Assembly (NCBI GenBank): GCA_027604005.1
Contig: JADGJT010000486.1
Coordinates: forward strand, 1-15,027
Source of the DNA: Dinochytrium kinnereticum
Taxonomy: Eukaryota > Chytridiomycota > Chytridiomycetes > Chytridiales > Chytridiaceae
DNA length: 15,027 bases
Direction of reading: 5' to 3'
Shown here: positions 1 through 9,866 of the stretch, piece by piece
How positions within the stretch are numbered: position 1 is the stretch's first letter
How the letters are laid out: every line of letters starts with the position of its first letter
The notes under the pieces: generated by a model
The model's input: the letters and a program-made list of their open reading frames with translations, nothing else
What the model was told of the DNA's origin: nothing
Database searches by the model: none
Position numbers and translations under genes: made by a program

Positions 1-2
1 CA

Positions 3-2148
3 CCCCCAGGCTTTGGCCCCCCTCGACCGCCCGGCGTTCCAGCCTTCAACGCGGGTCCACCGGCCAAACCAACGAATCTATCCTCGAAGCCATTAAAGTC
101 GTTTAATTGGACCAAGCTTGCGCCGATGAAGGTTAAGGACACGATATTTGGGACGTTGGATGATGCGGAGGTGCATTCTGCTTTGAAGGATACTTATAGG
201 GATTTCGAGGATCTGTTTGCGGCTAGGGAGATTAAGAAGGATTTTACAAAGTCGGCTAGTACCGAGAGTATCGGTGGGTGGTGGTGGTTGTGATTTCTTG
301 ATGTTGGTGGGAAAAGTGGCTAAGGAATTTTTTTTTTTAGGGTCAAAGGAGATTACGTTCTTGGATCCCAAGAGGTCTCAGAATACCAGTAAGTTTTATT
401 CCTTTCCGTAGCTTCTTTTCATCATCCCTAATGCCGTCTTTCTAACCACCCATAATCAACTACAACAACAAAATACAAAATACAAAAAAAAGACATCATG
501 TTAAAGGCCATCAAAACCAGCGTCCAAGACCTCAAAAACGCCATCAACAATTTCGACCTCGACATCCTCCGTCACCACGTCCTAGGAGAGCTTCTGAAAG
601 TCGTTCCGACAGATGAAGAGCTCGCCTCACTCAAGCAGTATGAGAACGATGTTGAGAACCTTGCGACTGCAGAGAAATTCCTGTTTGCCATGTCTGAGGT
701 GACGCATTATGAGAGGAAGATTCGGGTCATGTTTTTCAAGTCTTCTTATGATGAGTATATGGATGATGCGGAGACGTTGGTGACGTATTTGAGGAGGGCT
801 ACGGAGGATGTCAAGGGCAGTAAGAAGTTTAAGGAGCTGTTAAAGGTGGGTGTGGGGGGGATCGGTTGGTTTGGTCTGCTTACCTTTTCTTTTTTCTTTT
901 TTTTTGTTTGTTTATCGTAGATTGTTTTGGCGCTTGGGAATTACATGAATTCAGGACAGAGAGGCGGAGCTTATGGGTTTAAGCTTAATAGTATTCTAAA
1001 GGTGAGGATTATCCATTTATTTATTTTTTGCCTTCTCAAAAATACTTATTTCTGGCGTCTTTAGATGGCGGACACAAAATCAACCATCACAAACCGAAAG
1101 CACACCCTCCTTCACTTCCTGACGGAGCTTCTCCCCAAAAAATTCCCCGAGGTGAACGGATTCCAGGAAGAGCTTTCCCATGTTGAAGACGGGGCGAAAG
1201 GTAAGAAACCCGACGCTGGACAAGGAAACCCGACCACCCCATTCACAAATCTTCCACCAACTAGTGACCATCCCGGCCATTCGTCAAGTTCTCATCACGA
1301 TCCGAGAAAACCTCAAACACGTCACTGAGCTCATCGACACCCTCGAGAAAGAAGAATCCAAGCCGTCTTCCCCAACAAAATCCAAGCCATCCTCCTCCTT
1401 CCTCACCACCCTTAAATCGTTCCATCAGACCGCGCGTGCAGCCTACGAGGAGCTGGATGGGAAATTCAAAGCGGCCGAGAAAGATTTTGAGGATCTTGTG
1501 AATCTTTATGGAGAGGATGCAAAGACCACGACGCCTGAAGAGTTCTTTGGGATCTTTTTCAAGTTTGTGCAGGCTTTTAATGCGGCCAAGACGGATAATG
1601 AGCAGGCTGTGCAGAAGGCTGTTGAGGCTGAGAAGAAGGAGGTAGAGAAGAGGGTGAGTCCCCATCCTTTCTTTTTCACACACCTTTCACCCAAGATTCT
1701 CATGAAACTTTGAACCCTCCACACAAAAAAAAACAAAAACCAACAAACCAAACCAACCCAGAACATGGAGGAACGACGCAAAAAGAAACGAGAGGGCGCC
1801 CCAGCCCGTGGCGACACCTCCAAAGGCTCAGCAGGAGATGCCGATCAAGGAGGTCTGGATGACCTCATCTCCGCCATTCGAACCGGCAAGGCCTTTGGCG
1901 GTGGCGATGCCCCGCAGCGAAAGAGAGCCGCGGCGACCGCGAGAGACACGAGTCCGAACCCCGCCACGGCTGCTGTCAAGGATGGGGGTGGACGAGATTC
2001 GTTGGGATCCGCAAGGAAGAAGGAGGGCGGCACGAGTAAGGGGGAGGGCGAGGGGAGGAGGAGTGGGGAGAAGGAGACGACACCAGTGAAGCATAAGGGG
2101 AGTCGACCGAGGGGAGATAGTCATAGCAAGAGTCCTGGGAAGCAGTAG
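3..2148 (+). CDS. Formin, C-terminal part (FH1 end, FH2 domain, DAD); 5' end outside window
   Basis: Formins nucleate and processively elongate unbranched actin filaments in the cytoplasm. Exons read as 3-273, 341-388, 493-845, 921-1001, 1065-1200, 1265-1653 and 1762-2148. All junctions are GT-AG and phase-consistent, giving 554 residues before the TAG stop. Visible residues 1-25 are proline-rich ([11 protein letters not shown]), the tail of FH1, which binds profilin-actin. FH2 runs from about residue 30 to 410. It opens with the hallmark KSFNWTKL (32-39), then FLDPKRSQN (97-105), and carries [18 protein letters not shown] (229-246), the most conserved FH2 block. Residues about 395-440 are Lys/Glu-rich and probably coiled-coil. 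A DAD-like motif lies in the last exon, so this is a Rho-regulated, autoinhibited (Diaphanous/Bni1-type) formin. The GTPase-binding region would be upstream of the window. A paralogue cannot be named from this fragment. Confidence 0.96.
1852..1896 (+). other. DAD autoinhibitory motif of the formin
   Basis: The last exon encodes [16 protein letters not shown] (visible residues 456-471), followed by the basic cluster QRKR (478-481). This matches the Diaphanous autoregulatory domain pattern: G-x-x-D-x-L-hydrophobic-x-x-hydrophobic-x-x-G-x-A-F plus a basic patch. In Diaphanous-type formins the motif folds back on the N-terminal DID and is released by Rho GTPase. Autoinhibition here is inferred, because the DID lies outside the window. 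The remaining tail (residues 482-554) is Gly/Ser/Lys/Arg-rich and looks disordered. Confidence 0.85.
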
Positions 2149-3293
2149 TGGTTCTGTGTGCTTATAGATGTTATGGTGGTCTGACCACTAATTTGGGTTT
2201 GGTGTGTTTTTGTGTTTTTTTTTTTTGTTTTTTTTTCGCTGTGTTTTACGCATTCCTTTTTTTCTTCTTTTTTCTTTTTTCTCCTTTTCTTTTTTCGCGT
2301 TCTTCTTTTACCCCCCCCCATCATAGGGCCCTTGCCATATGCCAATCTTTTCTTTTTTTTTTTTTGCCTGTTTGCTTCTTTCCGCCCATATCCATAAACT
2401 GAGGGGACTGTCCCCACAGTAGGCATTATCACATTATATCTCGACGTTTTTTCCCTTCTGCTTGCACCTTTCATGATTCCACTCGCAACAGCATTTCGAC
2501 TAATTAACTTAAATAAATCTTGTTTTTTGCCATTCCTGGATTAGACGAGCGGTGCAAGGCAAAAGCTATTATCAGGGCCTTCCTAGTAGAATCTGAGCCT
2601 TGAAAAAGAAGATAAAAGCTTGTAAGAAACATTTAGTAACAATCCAGAAATCTCATGCCTCACGAGGCCCCCATTACAACCCAAAACGATCCTTATATCT
2701 CATGCAACTGATGACTACACATGGTAAACGATATAAAAGACATCCAAAACCCAAACCCAAACCCAAAAAAAAAAATATTTAGAGAAAGAAAAGGACCACA
2801 TTTTTAAACTGAAAAGGATGAGTGAAACAGAAAGACACACAAGCTTTCTCTTACTTCGTTCATCAATGGAAAGGTTTAAATACGTATATATATATTATAT
2901 AATTATGAAAGGAAGAGCTTGAAACCCAACAACGCCTTCATTGTCATGCGCTTTCCAAAAGAAAGAAAATTGAAAACAAAGCGGGGGGGGGAGGAGCAAA
3001 TAACGTGCCGATCTGTTTCTTTGCCAATGAGGTGAGAGAGTTTGGAAGCAAAGAAAGAAGAAAAAAACAAGACAGATATCATCGCATCTTACCACCACCC
3101 CTCCCCCCCCGAAAAAAAATATAAAATTATATATATCGAATCCATGAATAAGTTGGTGGGAGGTGTAGAAGGAGAAACCACGCAGGATAAGGAAGGGTGA
3201 AAATGTAAAGGGTTGAAATCACAAAGAAAACTGGAAGAGAGCCTTGAATGAGGTTTGGTGGTAACAAAGTCACAGATTTTGAGTTGAGCTGGT
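2149..3293. other. Convergent intergenic region between formin and ATPase genes
   Basis: No gene found. From 2210 to about 2370 the + strand is T/C-rich with long T runs, which fits the formin 3' UTR. From about 2750 to 3290 the + strand is A/G-rich, so T/C-rich on the sense strand of the opposing ATPase gene. The switch, at about 2400-2600, probably marks the boundary of the two transcripts. Also present are three CCCAAA units near 2752-2769, an AT-rich TA stretch at 2880-2905, a G run near 2982-2990 and a C8-G-A8 junction at 3103-3119. Short ORFs here are low-complexity and unsupported. Confidence 0.7.
2512..2517 (+). promoter_or_regulatory. Candidate polyadenylation signal of the formin gene
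   Basis: A perfect AATAAA lies 364 nt after the formin stop codon, downstream of its T-rich 3' flank and within an AT-rich context. It is the only perfect + strand hexamer I noted in this gap. Fungal poly(A) signals are degenerate, so the assignment is tentative. Confidence 0.35.
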
Positions 3294-5690
3294 CTACCAA
3301 AAGAGACCGCTCTTGTCCAAGTTTCGGTACTTTCGATAGGCGTTACGCATCTACACGAAAGAAAAGAAAAGAAGGAGAAAGAAGAAAAAAAAATTAATTA
3401 GAGTTCAATAAAGCGAAAGGGACGCAAAAACTCACCAAAGTCGACGAAAACGACCCATCAAAATTCAACACGTTGATGTTGACCAGATTATCCAACATCT
3501 CCTTCACCCCAGCATTCCTAGCATCCTCCCAAAGCTGATTCACCGAAACCAAAGTCTCCCTCCCCATCCCACCAGCCTCGGAATCCATCACCCTCGAATA
3601 AGAAGCCGGAAGCGGCGCGATCCTCTCATCCAAAAACCTGATCAGATTCCTGAAAACATGTTTCGGGATCGGGGTCAACCCCCCCATCGGTGATCCAACC
3701 CCATGACTCAACTCCGACACCGCCCTAGCAACAGTCTCAAGCGCCTTCCTCTTCTCCATCTCCAACACGGATTGAACGCTTCGACCCGTCTTGTTGATCT
3801 CCTCACACACCATCAGGAGATCGGCCACCCGCGTTCCAACCGTCTCGATGATGGTTGATCGGTCTTGATGGGAGATCGTTGGACAGGCTTTTTGGGAGAT
3901 GGTTTCGAGGAGGAGTCGATCGGCGGAGGCGGTGGTGAGGGGTCCGGCTTCGTAGACTCGAGCGGAGGAGAGGATGTCGCGTTTGACGAATTTTTCAAGC
4001 TCACGGTAGAAAAGGCTGTCGCTCATCGTGAAGATCACTTCGGCGGTATCCTCCCTAGCCCATTTGTTCGCGGCGCTAAAGAGCATTCGAACGGCTTTTG
4101 GTTGTGGTTTGTTTTTTTTTTTTCCAAGTGTTTTTTGTCAAATAAATAAATAAAAATAGGATGGCAAGAGTGTTTTTTTTTGGGGGGGGGTGTTGTTTGA
4201 GAACCAAACCGAGTAAAAATCCATTTCCTCACCTTTTCGCATATCGGGATCATCCAAGTCAAGAGAATCCAGATCATCAAGCACAAAGACAGGGCGGACC
4301 TTGCCGGTATTGTTCTTGTCAAACTTCAACATCCAGCACGCCTCCTCCATCTACGCAACAAAAAAAAGAAGATTCCAGTCAAAAAAAAAAACAAAACAGA
4401 AAGCAAAGAAAATCGTATTCACCTCATCCAACAAAAATGCAAGCCGTTCCACTTGAGACGTAAAACCAGAAGAGGTGCCGTTAAAGAGGTAAGAAGAAAG
4501 CATGCGTTCACTCCAATCATCGAAATCCTTTGCACAAAAAAAGTGATTGCGGAGGATAGGGGATGATGGTTAATGCCACCACCATCAACCATGCAAAACC
4601 CCCAAAACTTACGTATCCAACTTCTTCCGACAAAGCGTCCACCAAACTCTTCACACCACCAATCAACCCCATCGAAAGAAAAGAAAAGCAAGACTGCTCG
4701 CTCGCAAGGCTTCGAAGCAGCCGAGATTTTCCGCTAAAGACAAAAAAAAAAACCAAAAAAAACCATGAGACCTATTGAAGTGGACCGGCAAACACATCAT
4801 CGTTTCCGAAAGTGAAAGGAACCAACCACCCAGGAGCTCCAATGACGATACCATATTTCATAACAGGAGGTGTGAACAAGATCTTGCGAATGTCGTCTGC
4901 CATTTCGTCGTGATCTAAATGGGGGGCAGTGGTTACAGAGAGGTGGACGTGAGAGATGCTAACAAACTGAATTGGAGAAGAAGAGCTTCGTGTCTTCTTC
5001 CCCAACAGGTGCATCATGACTATAGCCTAGGACGTAAGCTCGTTTGCTAGCCATGAACCTTTTGTTTTCAAATAAAGGAAAAAAGAAAAATCGAACGTGT
5101 AAGTGGACCCCCCCCCCAAAAAAAGAACAAACCAACAAACAACCAAAAACAACCAAATTCCAACAAGAAAACCACATACTCCAACATCTTCTCATGCCTT
5201 CTCTCCGTCAACTTGGTCTTATACTCCTCCAATTTTCCAGACACGTAATCCGGGTAAGCAGCCGTGAAGATGATCAACCCAGTTGTTCCCAGCAACACCA
5301 GCTGAGACAGCACCGTAAGAAAATCCGACACAGTCGTCTTGTTCCCCGAACTCTCTTCATCAACACGCTTTCGTCTCTCCGAGTTGCCTCCATCACCTCC
5401 GGGGTCACCCTGGTCATCCTCTCTGGGTGGCTTGGAGGGCCCACGAGGAGAGGTGTCTTTAAACTCTGTGGCCTTTTGAAGGACCAGCATCCGTTGAAGA
5501 AATCTACTGATAGAATTAAACGAGCATTACAAAGGTGAAGGTACGTGAAGAAAAGAAAAGAAAACAAAACAACCGCCGTTCCTTACTTGAACGGAAGACC
5601 TGCCTCTGACGCTGAGGAGCCTTGAAAAGACAAGGTCGCTCCAGAGGACGACCGTTTCAGCACAACGTCCATGCGTCCCAACAATATCAT
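3294..5690 (-). CDS. Membrane-anchored P-loop (AAA/STAND-like) ATPase
   Basis: Predicted exons on the - strand: 5690-5587, 5506 to about 5176/5180, about 5026/5046 to 4827, 4733-4613, 4527-4423, 4350-4233, 4094-3436 and 3350-3294 (TAG). One frame-consistent version gives 564 residues. Order of parts: a basic Ser-rich N-terminus; a charged disordered stretch; one hydrophobic helix at residues about 97-119 (SQLVLLGTTGLIIFTAAYP core); Walker A GAPGCGKS (208-215, split by an intron); Walker B VFVLDDLD (308-315); a sensor-like VIFTMSDS (346-353); then a helical C-terminus. That C-terminus includes LVNINVLNFD and a basic tail, resembling the winged-helix end of archaeal-ATPase/ORC-like AAA proteins. 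The role is unknown. ATP binding is well supported and hydrolysis likely; the membrane is not identified. The N-terminal exon and the 4900-5180 splicing are uncertain. The start at 5690 was chosen because the first exon then joins exon 2 in phase; a second Met lies six codons downstream. Confidence 0.82.
4734..4826 (-). other. Intron splitting the ATPase Walker A motif
   Basis: The upstream exon reads VIGAPG and the downstream exon reads GKSRLLRSLA after a GTCTTTAG acceptor. A donor at GTTGGT (first base 4826) gives GAPGCGKS, a full eight-residue P-loop. The neighbouring GTGGTT donor, three bases earlier, is in the same phase but gives GAPGGKS, one residue too short. The P-loop spacing therefore decides the donor. 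Confidence 0.7.
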
Positions 5691-5785
5691 TCCATCGCGC
5701 CTACACAATATTTTGAAGGTGAAGGTTAGCAAGGTACCCACCAGGAAGGGATGCGTGAATTGGAAGGGAGGGAGGGGGCCGAACC

Positions 5786-5863
5786 TCAGAGGAAGAACGT
5801 GAAAGGGATGATGACGACTGCCATGACCAGCAGCATGATAAGACCGTCTCGTCGCTCGCGCAT
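5786..5863 (-). CDS. Candidate 25-residue membrane micropeptide or upstream exon
   Basis: A short ORF begins with ATG at 5863 and ends with TGA at 5788-5786. It encodes a charged head, MRERRDG, followed by an 18-residue hydrophobic stretch ending VVIIPFTFFL: a convincing transmembrane or signal-anchor segment with positive residues on one side. Third codon positions are mostly G or C, like the real exons nearby. It lies about 95 nt upstream of the assigned ATPase start on the same strand. It could be an independent micropeptide, an upstream ORF in the ATPase leader, or a first coding exon. A weak donor (GTTCTT) inside it would join in phase to an acceptor (TGTGTAG) just before the ATPase exon. 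I recognise no known small-protein family. Confidence 0.3.
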   Translation of the reverse strand: MRERRDGLIMLLVMAVVIIPFTFFL

Positions 5864-5956
5864 GGATGATCGGTGGAGGCGATGGTCTGGCGGTGAGCGG
5901 GATGCCAGCGATGGGGTGGAGTGCTCGCACGCGCATTGCTCTCAGATGGCCGTGCA

Positions 5957-5975
5957 TGATTGATTGATTGATTGA
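5957..5975. repeat. TGAT tetranucleotide microsatellite
   Basis: Four TGAT units plus TGA in perfect tandem. The same unit family (TGAT/TGAA/ATTG) recurs at 10720-10745 and 10835-10857 in the large intergenic region. Confidence 0.9.
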
Positions 5976-6201
5976 CCAGTGTGTATGACCACCACTTCCC
6001 CATGCGACAAGTTCAGCCTGTTGAAATGAATCAAGCCGTGCGTGAAAGGCGGCTTCTGGTTGAAAGGCGAGACCAACCAAGCCGTCTTCATCCAATTCAT
6101 TCTTATTCCTTCTTCATTGAGGCGTCGATTCCTCACTCACTCACGCTGCAATTCAGGGATCATGGACTCACACCGCGTTGTCTTGGTTGACTTCAGACTG
6201 A

Positions 6202-6207
6202 TTTATT
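6202..6207 (-). promoter_or_regulatory. Candidate polyadenylation signal of the ABC transporter gene
   Basis: The - strand reads AATAAA here, 363 nt past the transporter stop and just beyond the homopyrimidine stretch of its 3' flank. Spacing and position mirror the candidate signal of the formin gene. Tentative. Confidence 0.3.
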
Positions 6208-6569
6208 CTGCTTTGCAAAAGAGGCCGATGGATATATGAAAAAAGATAAATGGCAGAAGAAGGAAATAGAAAAAAAGAAGTATGTAATAAAAAGAAAGGA
6301 AAGAAAGAAGAACAGGGCAAAATAAGTAACAAAGACATACATGCAGCTTATAAGAAGAAGAAGGAAGAGCAAGAAAGAGGAATCAAGAGTCGAAAGAAGG
6401 AAAAAAAAAAAGAAGAAAGAAGCACAAGTAAGAATTAAAAAGGGGAAACAGAGATGACTCAATTCGGGTATTGCAGTGGAGGCGCGGTCGATAAAAAGAG
6501 GCATGCTTCTTTCTTCGGAAGCAGAATAAAGAAAGGGGAGTAAGAAAAAACACGTAAAAGAGGCACCGA

Positions 6570-9015
6570 TCACCACTTGATGAACCTAACACCAACGTAA
6601 GCAAGGACCCTGCAAACGATAATGTATCCAATCAAGAACCCAGCACACCCAGCCATCGATAACCTATCCAGGCCAAGCTCACTGATCTTTTCTTGACCAG
6701 AGACCATAGGGCAAGCCCCGTTCGCCGTCCTCTGGTCATCCGTGCAAGTCAAGGTGAGGCCCTGAAGCTCGTTGAGGGCGATACCAACGTAAGTGTACTT
6801 GACGTAGGAGATCGCGTCGAGGAAGACAAAGTAGTTGGGGGTGTTGGCGGGACTCAAGAAGAAGCCACCAAAGAGGCGGGCGACTTCCAGCACCATGGGG
6901 AGAACAGTGATTGAGAGGGTGGTTGTGCGGCAGATGGCGGAGATGAGGAGAGCGACCGAGTTGGCGGCGGTGGAGCAGAGAATCATGAACGCCTGGAGGA
7001 GAGAGAAAGAAAAGGTAAGGTCAAAGGCAAAAGGTTAAAATGGAAAGATCGGGGCAAGAGGGAAAGTTTGCTCCTTACCAAGAAGATGAAGAACTTTGTC
7101 ACATCGCCCTGCATGCCCACCAGGGGATACACGATGACGGAGAAAACGATTGGAGAGATGAGCTGAACAGCGGCCTCCGACAAGTTCTTTGCCAAGAAGT
7201 AGGCCGAAACCCTATAAGTTCCCGCAGCACGTTCACGCAACACCAACAACCTCTCGGACGGGAACGAGTTGATCATGACCAACGCACCAAAGATACCCTG
7301 ATTAATGACACAGAAGAAAAGCACAGGCATCCTTCGAACCATCGAAGATTGACCGTTCCCAATCTGCAAGAACGCCGCCCCAATAAGCACTCCCATGATG
7401 ATGCTCTGAACGACCTGAGTGATGATGACAGAGATACCACGGAACTGCTCCTTGAACGACCGACGAACCAACACCAAAAACTGCTTTCCCCAAGTAGGGC
7501 GACGGTGCATGGCCAACCTGGCATCAATCTTGGTCAAAACTGAAGCCCCATCCAGCTTCACGCTCAAAACCTCAAGCTTCCTCTGCTCCTTGGCATGGTA
7601 CATGCTCTCAAGCTGCTTGGAAGCCTGCGAAGAATCATGGAACCCAAGCGCAGAAGCAGGCCGAACCCCTTCAACCAACCCAGCCTCGCCGATAATGACG
7701 TCCAGCATGTGATCAGCAAAGTTGGTGTGAGGGGGGCAGGGGAACCCAGAGTCGGCAAAGAAATCGTAGACCTCCGCGATGGGCCCATAGTAGACGACGG
7801 TACCAGAGTTCAGGAGGAGGAGGTCGTCAAAGAGACTAAAGATCTTGGATTGGGGTTGGTGGATGGTGGTGATGACGGTGCAGCCGCGCTCTTTGGTGAG
7901 CTTTTTGAGGGTGCGGCAGAGAGAGAGTGCGGTGATGGAGTCGAGACCACTTTGAGGAAAGAGAGTCAGTCATGCTTACTTTCGCCAAGTCCACAGGAAC
8001 GAAGAATAAAATAGAAAGAAAAAAAGAAAAAAAGGCAGACAAAAAACCAACCTGGTGGGCTCATCCAAGAAGAGAAGGCAAGGATCGGTCAAGAGCTCCA
8101 TGGCCACGCAGACGCGCTTACGCTCACCACCAGAGATACCACGCTTCAGGTCGTTTCCAATGATGGTCTTACGAACATGGTTGATACCAAGAGTCTTGAT
8201 CACCTCGTCAACCTTTGCCTTCCTCTGCTCCGGGGTGGTAGAGGAGGGCATGCGAAGCTCGGCGGTGTACATGAGCGTCTCCTCGACGGTGAGGAAGGCG
8301 TTGAGCAAATCATCTTTTGTGTTGGAAAGGGAGAAAAGGGACATGTCAGAAATTTTTGTTGCTAAGGCACATAACGCAGCCACCAACAAAAGCCATGGGC
8401 TATGGCTTGACGAGGCAAAATGGAGGATGGAGAATTGAAGGGGAGTTGGGGCATTCGATGAAGGGTGAGAGACGGAACAACGCACCTTGCATGACATATC
8501 CACTGATCATCTTCAGCTCTGAGATGCTGTAGTCGGCTCCGTTGATGGTGGTCACTCCCTGGGTGACGGCATTCTTCTGCCTGTACGCAAGCGTGTTCAT
8601 CATGGTGGTCTTTCCGGATCCTGCAAAATAGAGTGAAGGGTGAGAAGAAAGATGGCAAAAAACAATAAAAGCAAGAGAGCCACTCACCAGAGGGTCCCAT
8701 GATGGCCAAGAACCTTCCCTTGATGGCACCCGACAGAGAGTTCAACAACACCTTCTGTCCATCCGTGGTGGTGACGGTAAGATCACGCCACGCGAGCTCA
8801 ATGGTGTCATGGTTCTTGGCGATCAAAAAGTTCTGAAACTCCTTCATGGACCTGACCGTCAACTGCGCGTGCTCGTGCTCAACGTGGATTTGGATATCGG
8901 TGTGAGTCTTTTCGGGTTCAACGATGGTGATGTGCTCGTTCACCGCAGGAGGAACGGTAGTGGTGGAGAGCGAGTTTGGATTGCCGCCGGCAATTGTGGA
9001 GGAGGAGTTTGACAT
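6570..9015 (-). CDS. ABCG (white/ADP1-type) half-size ABC transporter
   Basis: Five exons on the - strand: 9015-8688, 8620-8486, 8313-8052, 7949-7079 and 6992-6570. They join in phase into 672 residues, the normal ABCG half-transporter size. The nucleotide-binding domain is N-terminal, the reverse order that defines ABCG. Motifs: Walker A GPSGSGKT (107-114), Q-loop YVMQDD (151-156), signature ISGGERKR (214-221), Walker B LLFLDEPTSGLDS (234-246, catalytic Glu239) and H-loop TTIHQP (His272). The ABC2-type membrane domain starts near residue 393. It has about six helices and the family block GGFFL...NYFVFLDAISYVKY before the last extracellular loop, which carries Cys615 and Cys626. Half-transporters dimerise and use ATP to move lipids, sterols or xenobiotics across membranes. 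The substrate cannot be inferred. The start ATG at 9015 gives an 80-residue hydrophilic leader typical of the family. Every catalytic residue is intact. Confidence 0.97.
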
Positions 9016-9847
9016 TTTTCGAGGGTATTCTTATTGTCCACCAGGGCTGGGAGTTGCGAGAGGAGTTTTTGATGTGAAGTGCTGTGGTGGAGGGGTATTT
9101 GGTCGGGATGGGCCTCTTGACTGAAAGAGAGAGCAGAAGAGTGAATGAAGGGAAGAGTTGTGGGAGGAGACAGGAATGAGGGAGGGGGGATAACTGAAAA
9201 GCTGTTGCCTTTTTAGCAGGCAGGGGTCAGAGCAGTATTAACTCTAAAATAATAATAATAATTAATTGCTCGCTATTATTATCTTTTATTGTCTGCTCCG
9301 TGGTAAATAAATAAATAAATTAATTATGCATCTATTATTTTCTTTGAAGGAAGGGGAGGGAAGAAGGGAACGGAAGGGAGGTGGTGGGGGGGCTTCTCCA
9401 ATGTGCCGCTCAGGCACCAGGTGCATTTTGGTCAGTGAGTGAGTGGGTTGGTTGGTTGGTGGTGGTGGTGGACGTTTGCTGGTTGGCTGGCTTGAAGTTG
9501 AACTCTTTCCTAAAGCCCAAATGCGGGGTTGCTCAACAGAAATCAACAACCTTCTTTTGCTCGCGTCATTATTATTTATTATTTATTATTATTCTCATTC
9601 TTCTTCTTCTTCTTCTGTCTGCCAAAACACCTTTTTCTGGCTGGCTGGCTAGCAGCCAAAAATAAACCAGAGGAGGGGACATGGCATGGGTTGGTTTAAC
9701 TTTACTCCACCACCCATTATTATTATTAAGAAGTCTCAATTATTATTTATTAATACTGGATGTTTAATTATTGTTATTTAATTTATTTGGCCGATCGATT
9801 CTTCTGGAAGGCATCCATCCATCGTGTATCACTTCCTTTCTGATGAC

Positions 9848-9866
9848 TATTATTATTATTATTATT
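9848..9866. repeat. TAT trinucleotide microsatellite
   Basis: Six perfect TAT units plus one T. The unit is a circular permutation of the ATT/AAT repeats elsewhere in the gap and of the AAT codon run in the downstream gene. Confidence 0.9.

Larger units (their letters stand above)
5691..6569. other. Intergenic region: ATPase upstream region and ABC transporter 3' flank
   Basis: Apart from the short membrane ORF at 5786-5863, no gene is supported. A TGAT tetranucleotide repeat lies at 5957-5975. From about 6240 to 6440 the + strand is almost pure A/G, so the ABC transporter's sense strand is T/C-rich after its stop codon, as downstream of the other genes. Long open frames here (for example 5583-6095 on the - strand) have composition and repeats that do not look like protein beyond the ATPase first exon. 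Confidence 0.6.

Noticed and set aside
2749..2776. CCCAAA repeats resembling telomere DNA
   Set aside because: Only about three units, interstitial, and not a known fungal telomere unit (TTAGGG type). Simple repeat is enough to explain it.
5044..5538. 164-codon open frame on the + strand
   Set aside because: It lies antisense to the well-supported ATPase exon 2 and the next intron. It has low-complexity Lys/Asn/Gln content at its start and no recognisable domain.
5583..6095. Long - strand open frame suggesting a 170-residue N-terminus for the ATPase
   Set aside because: The upstream part is His/Arg/Pro-rich, crosses the TGAT microsatellite and contains a good intron acceptor (GTGTAG) just before the plausible exon. 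Only the last ~35 codons join exon 2 convincingly.
6250..6576. Overlapping short frames (62-127 codons) rich in Lys/Glu or in Phe/Leu
   Set aside because: They reflect the A/G-rich + strand and T/C-rich - strand 3' flank of the ABC transporter, with homopolymer-like amino acid content.
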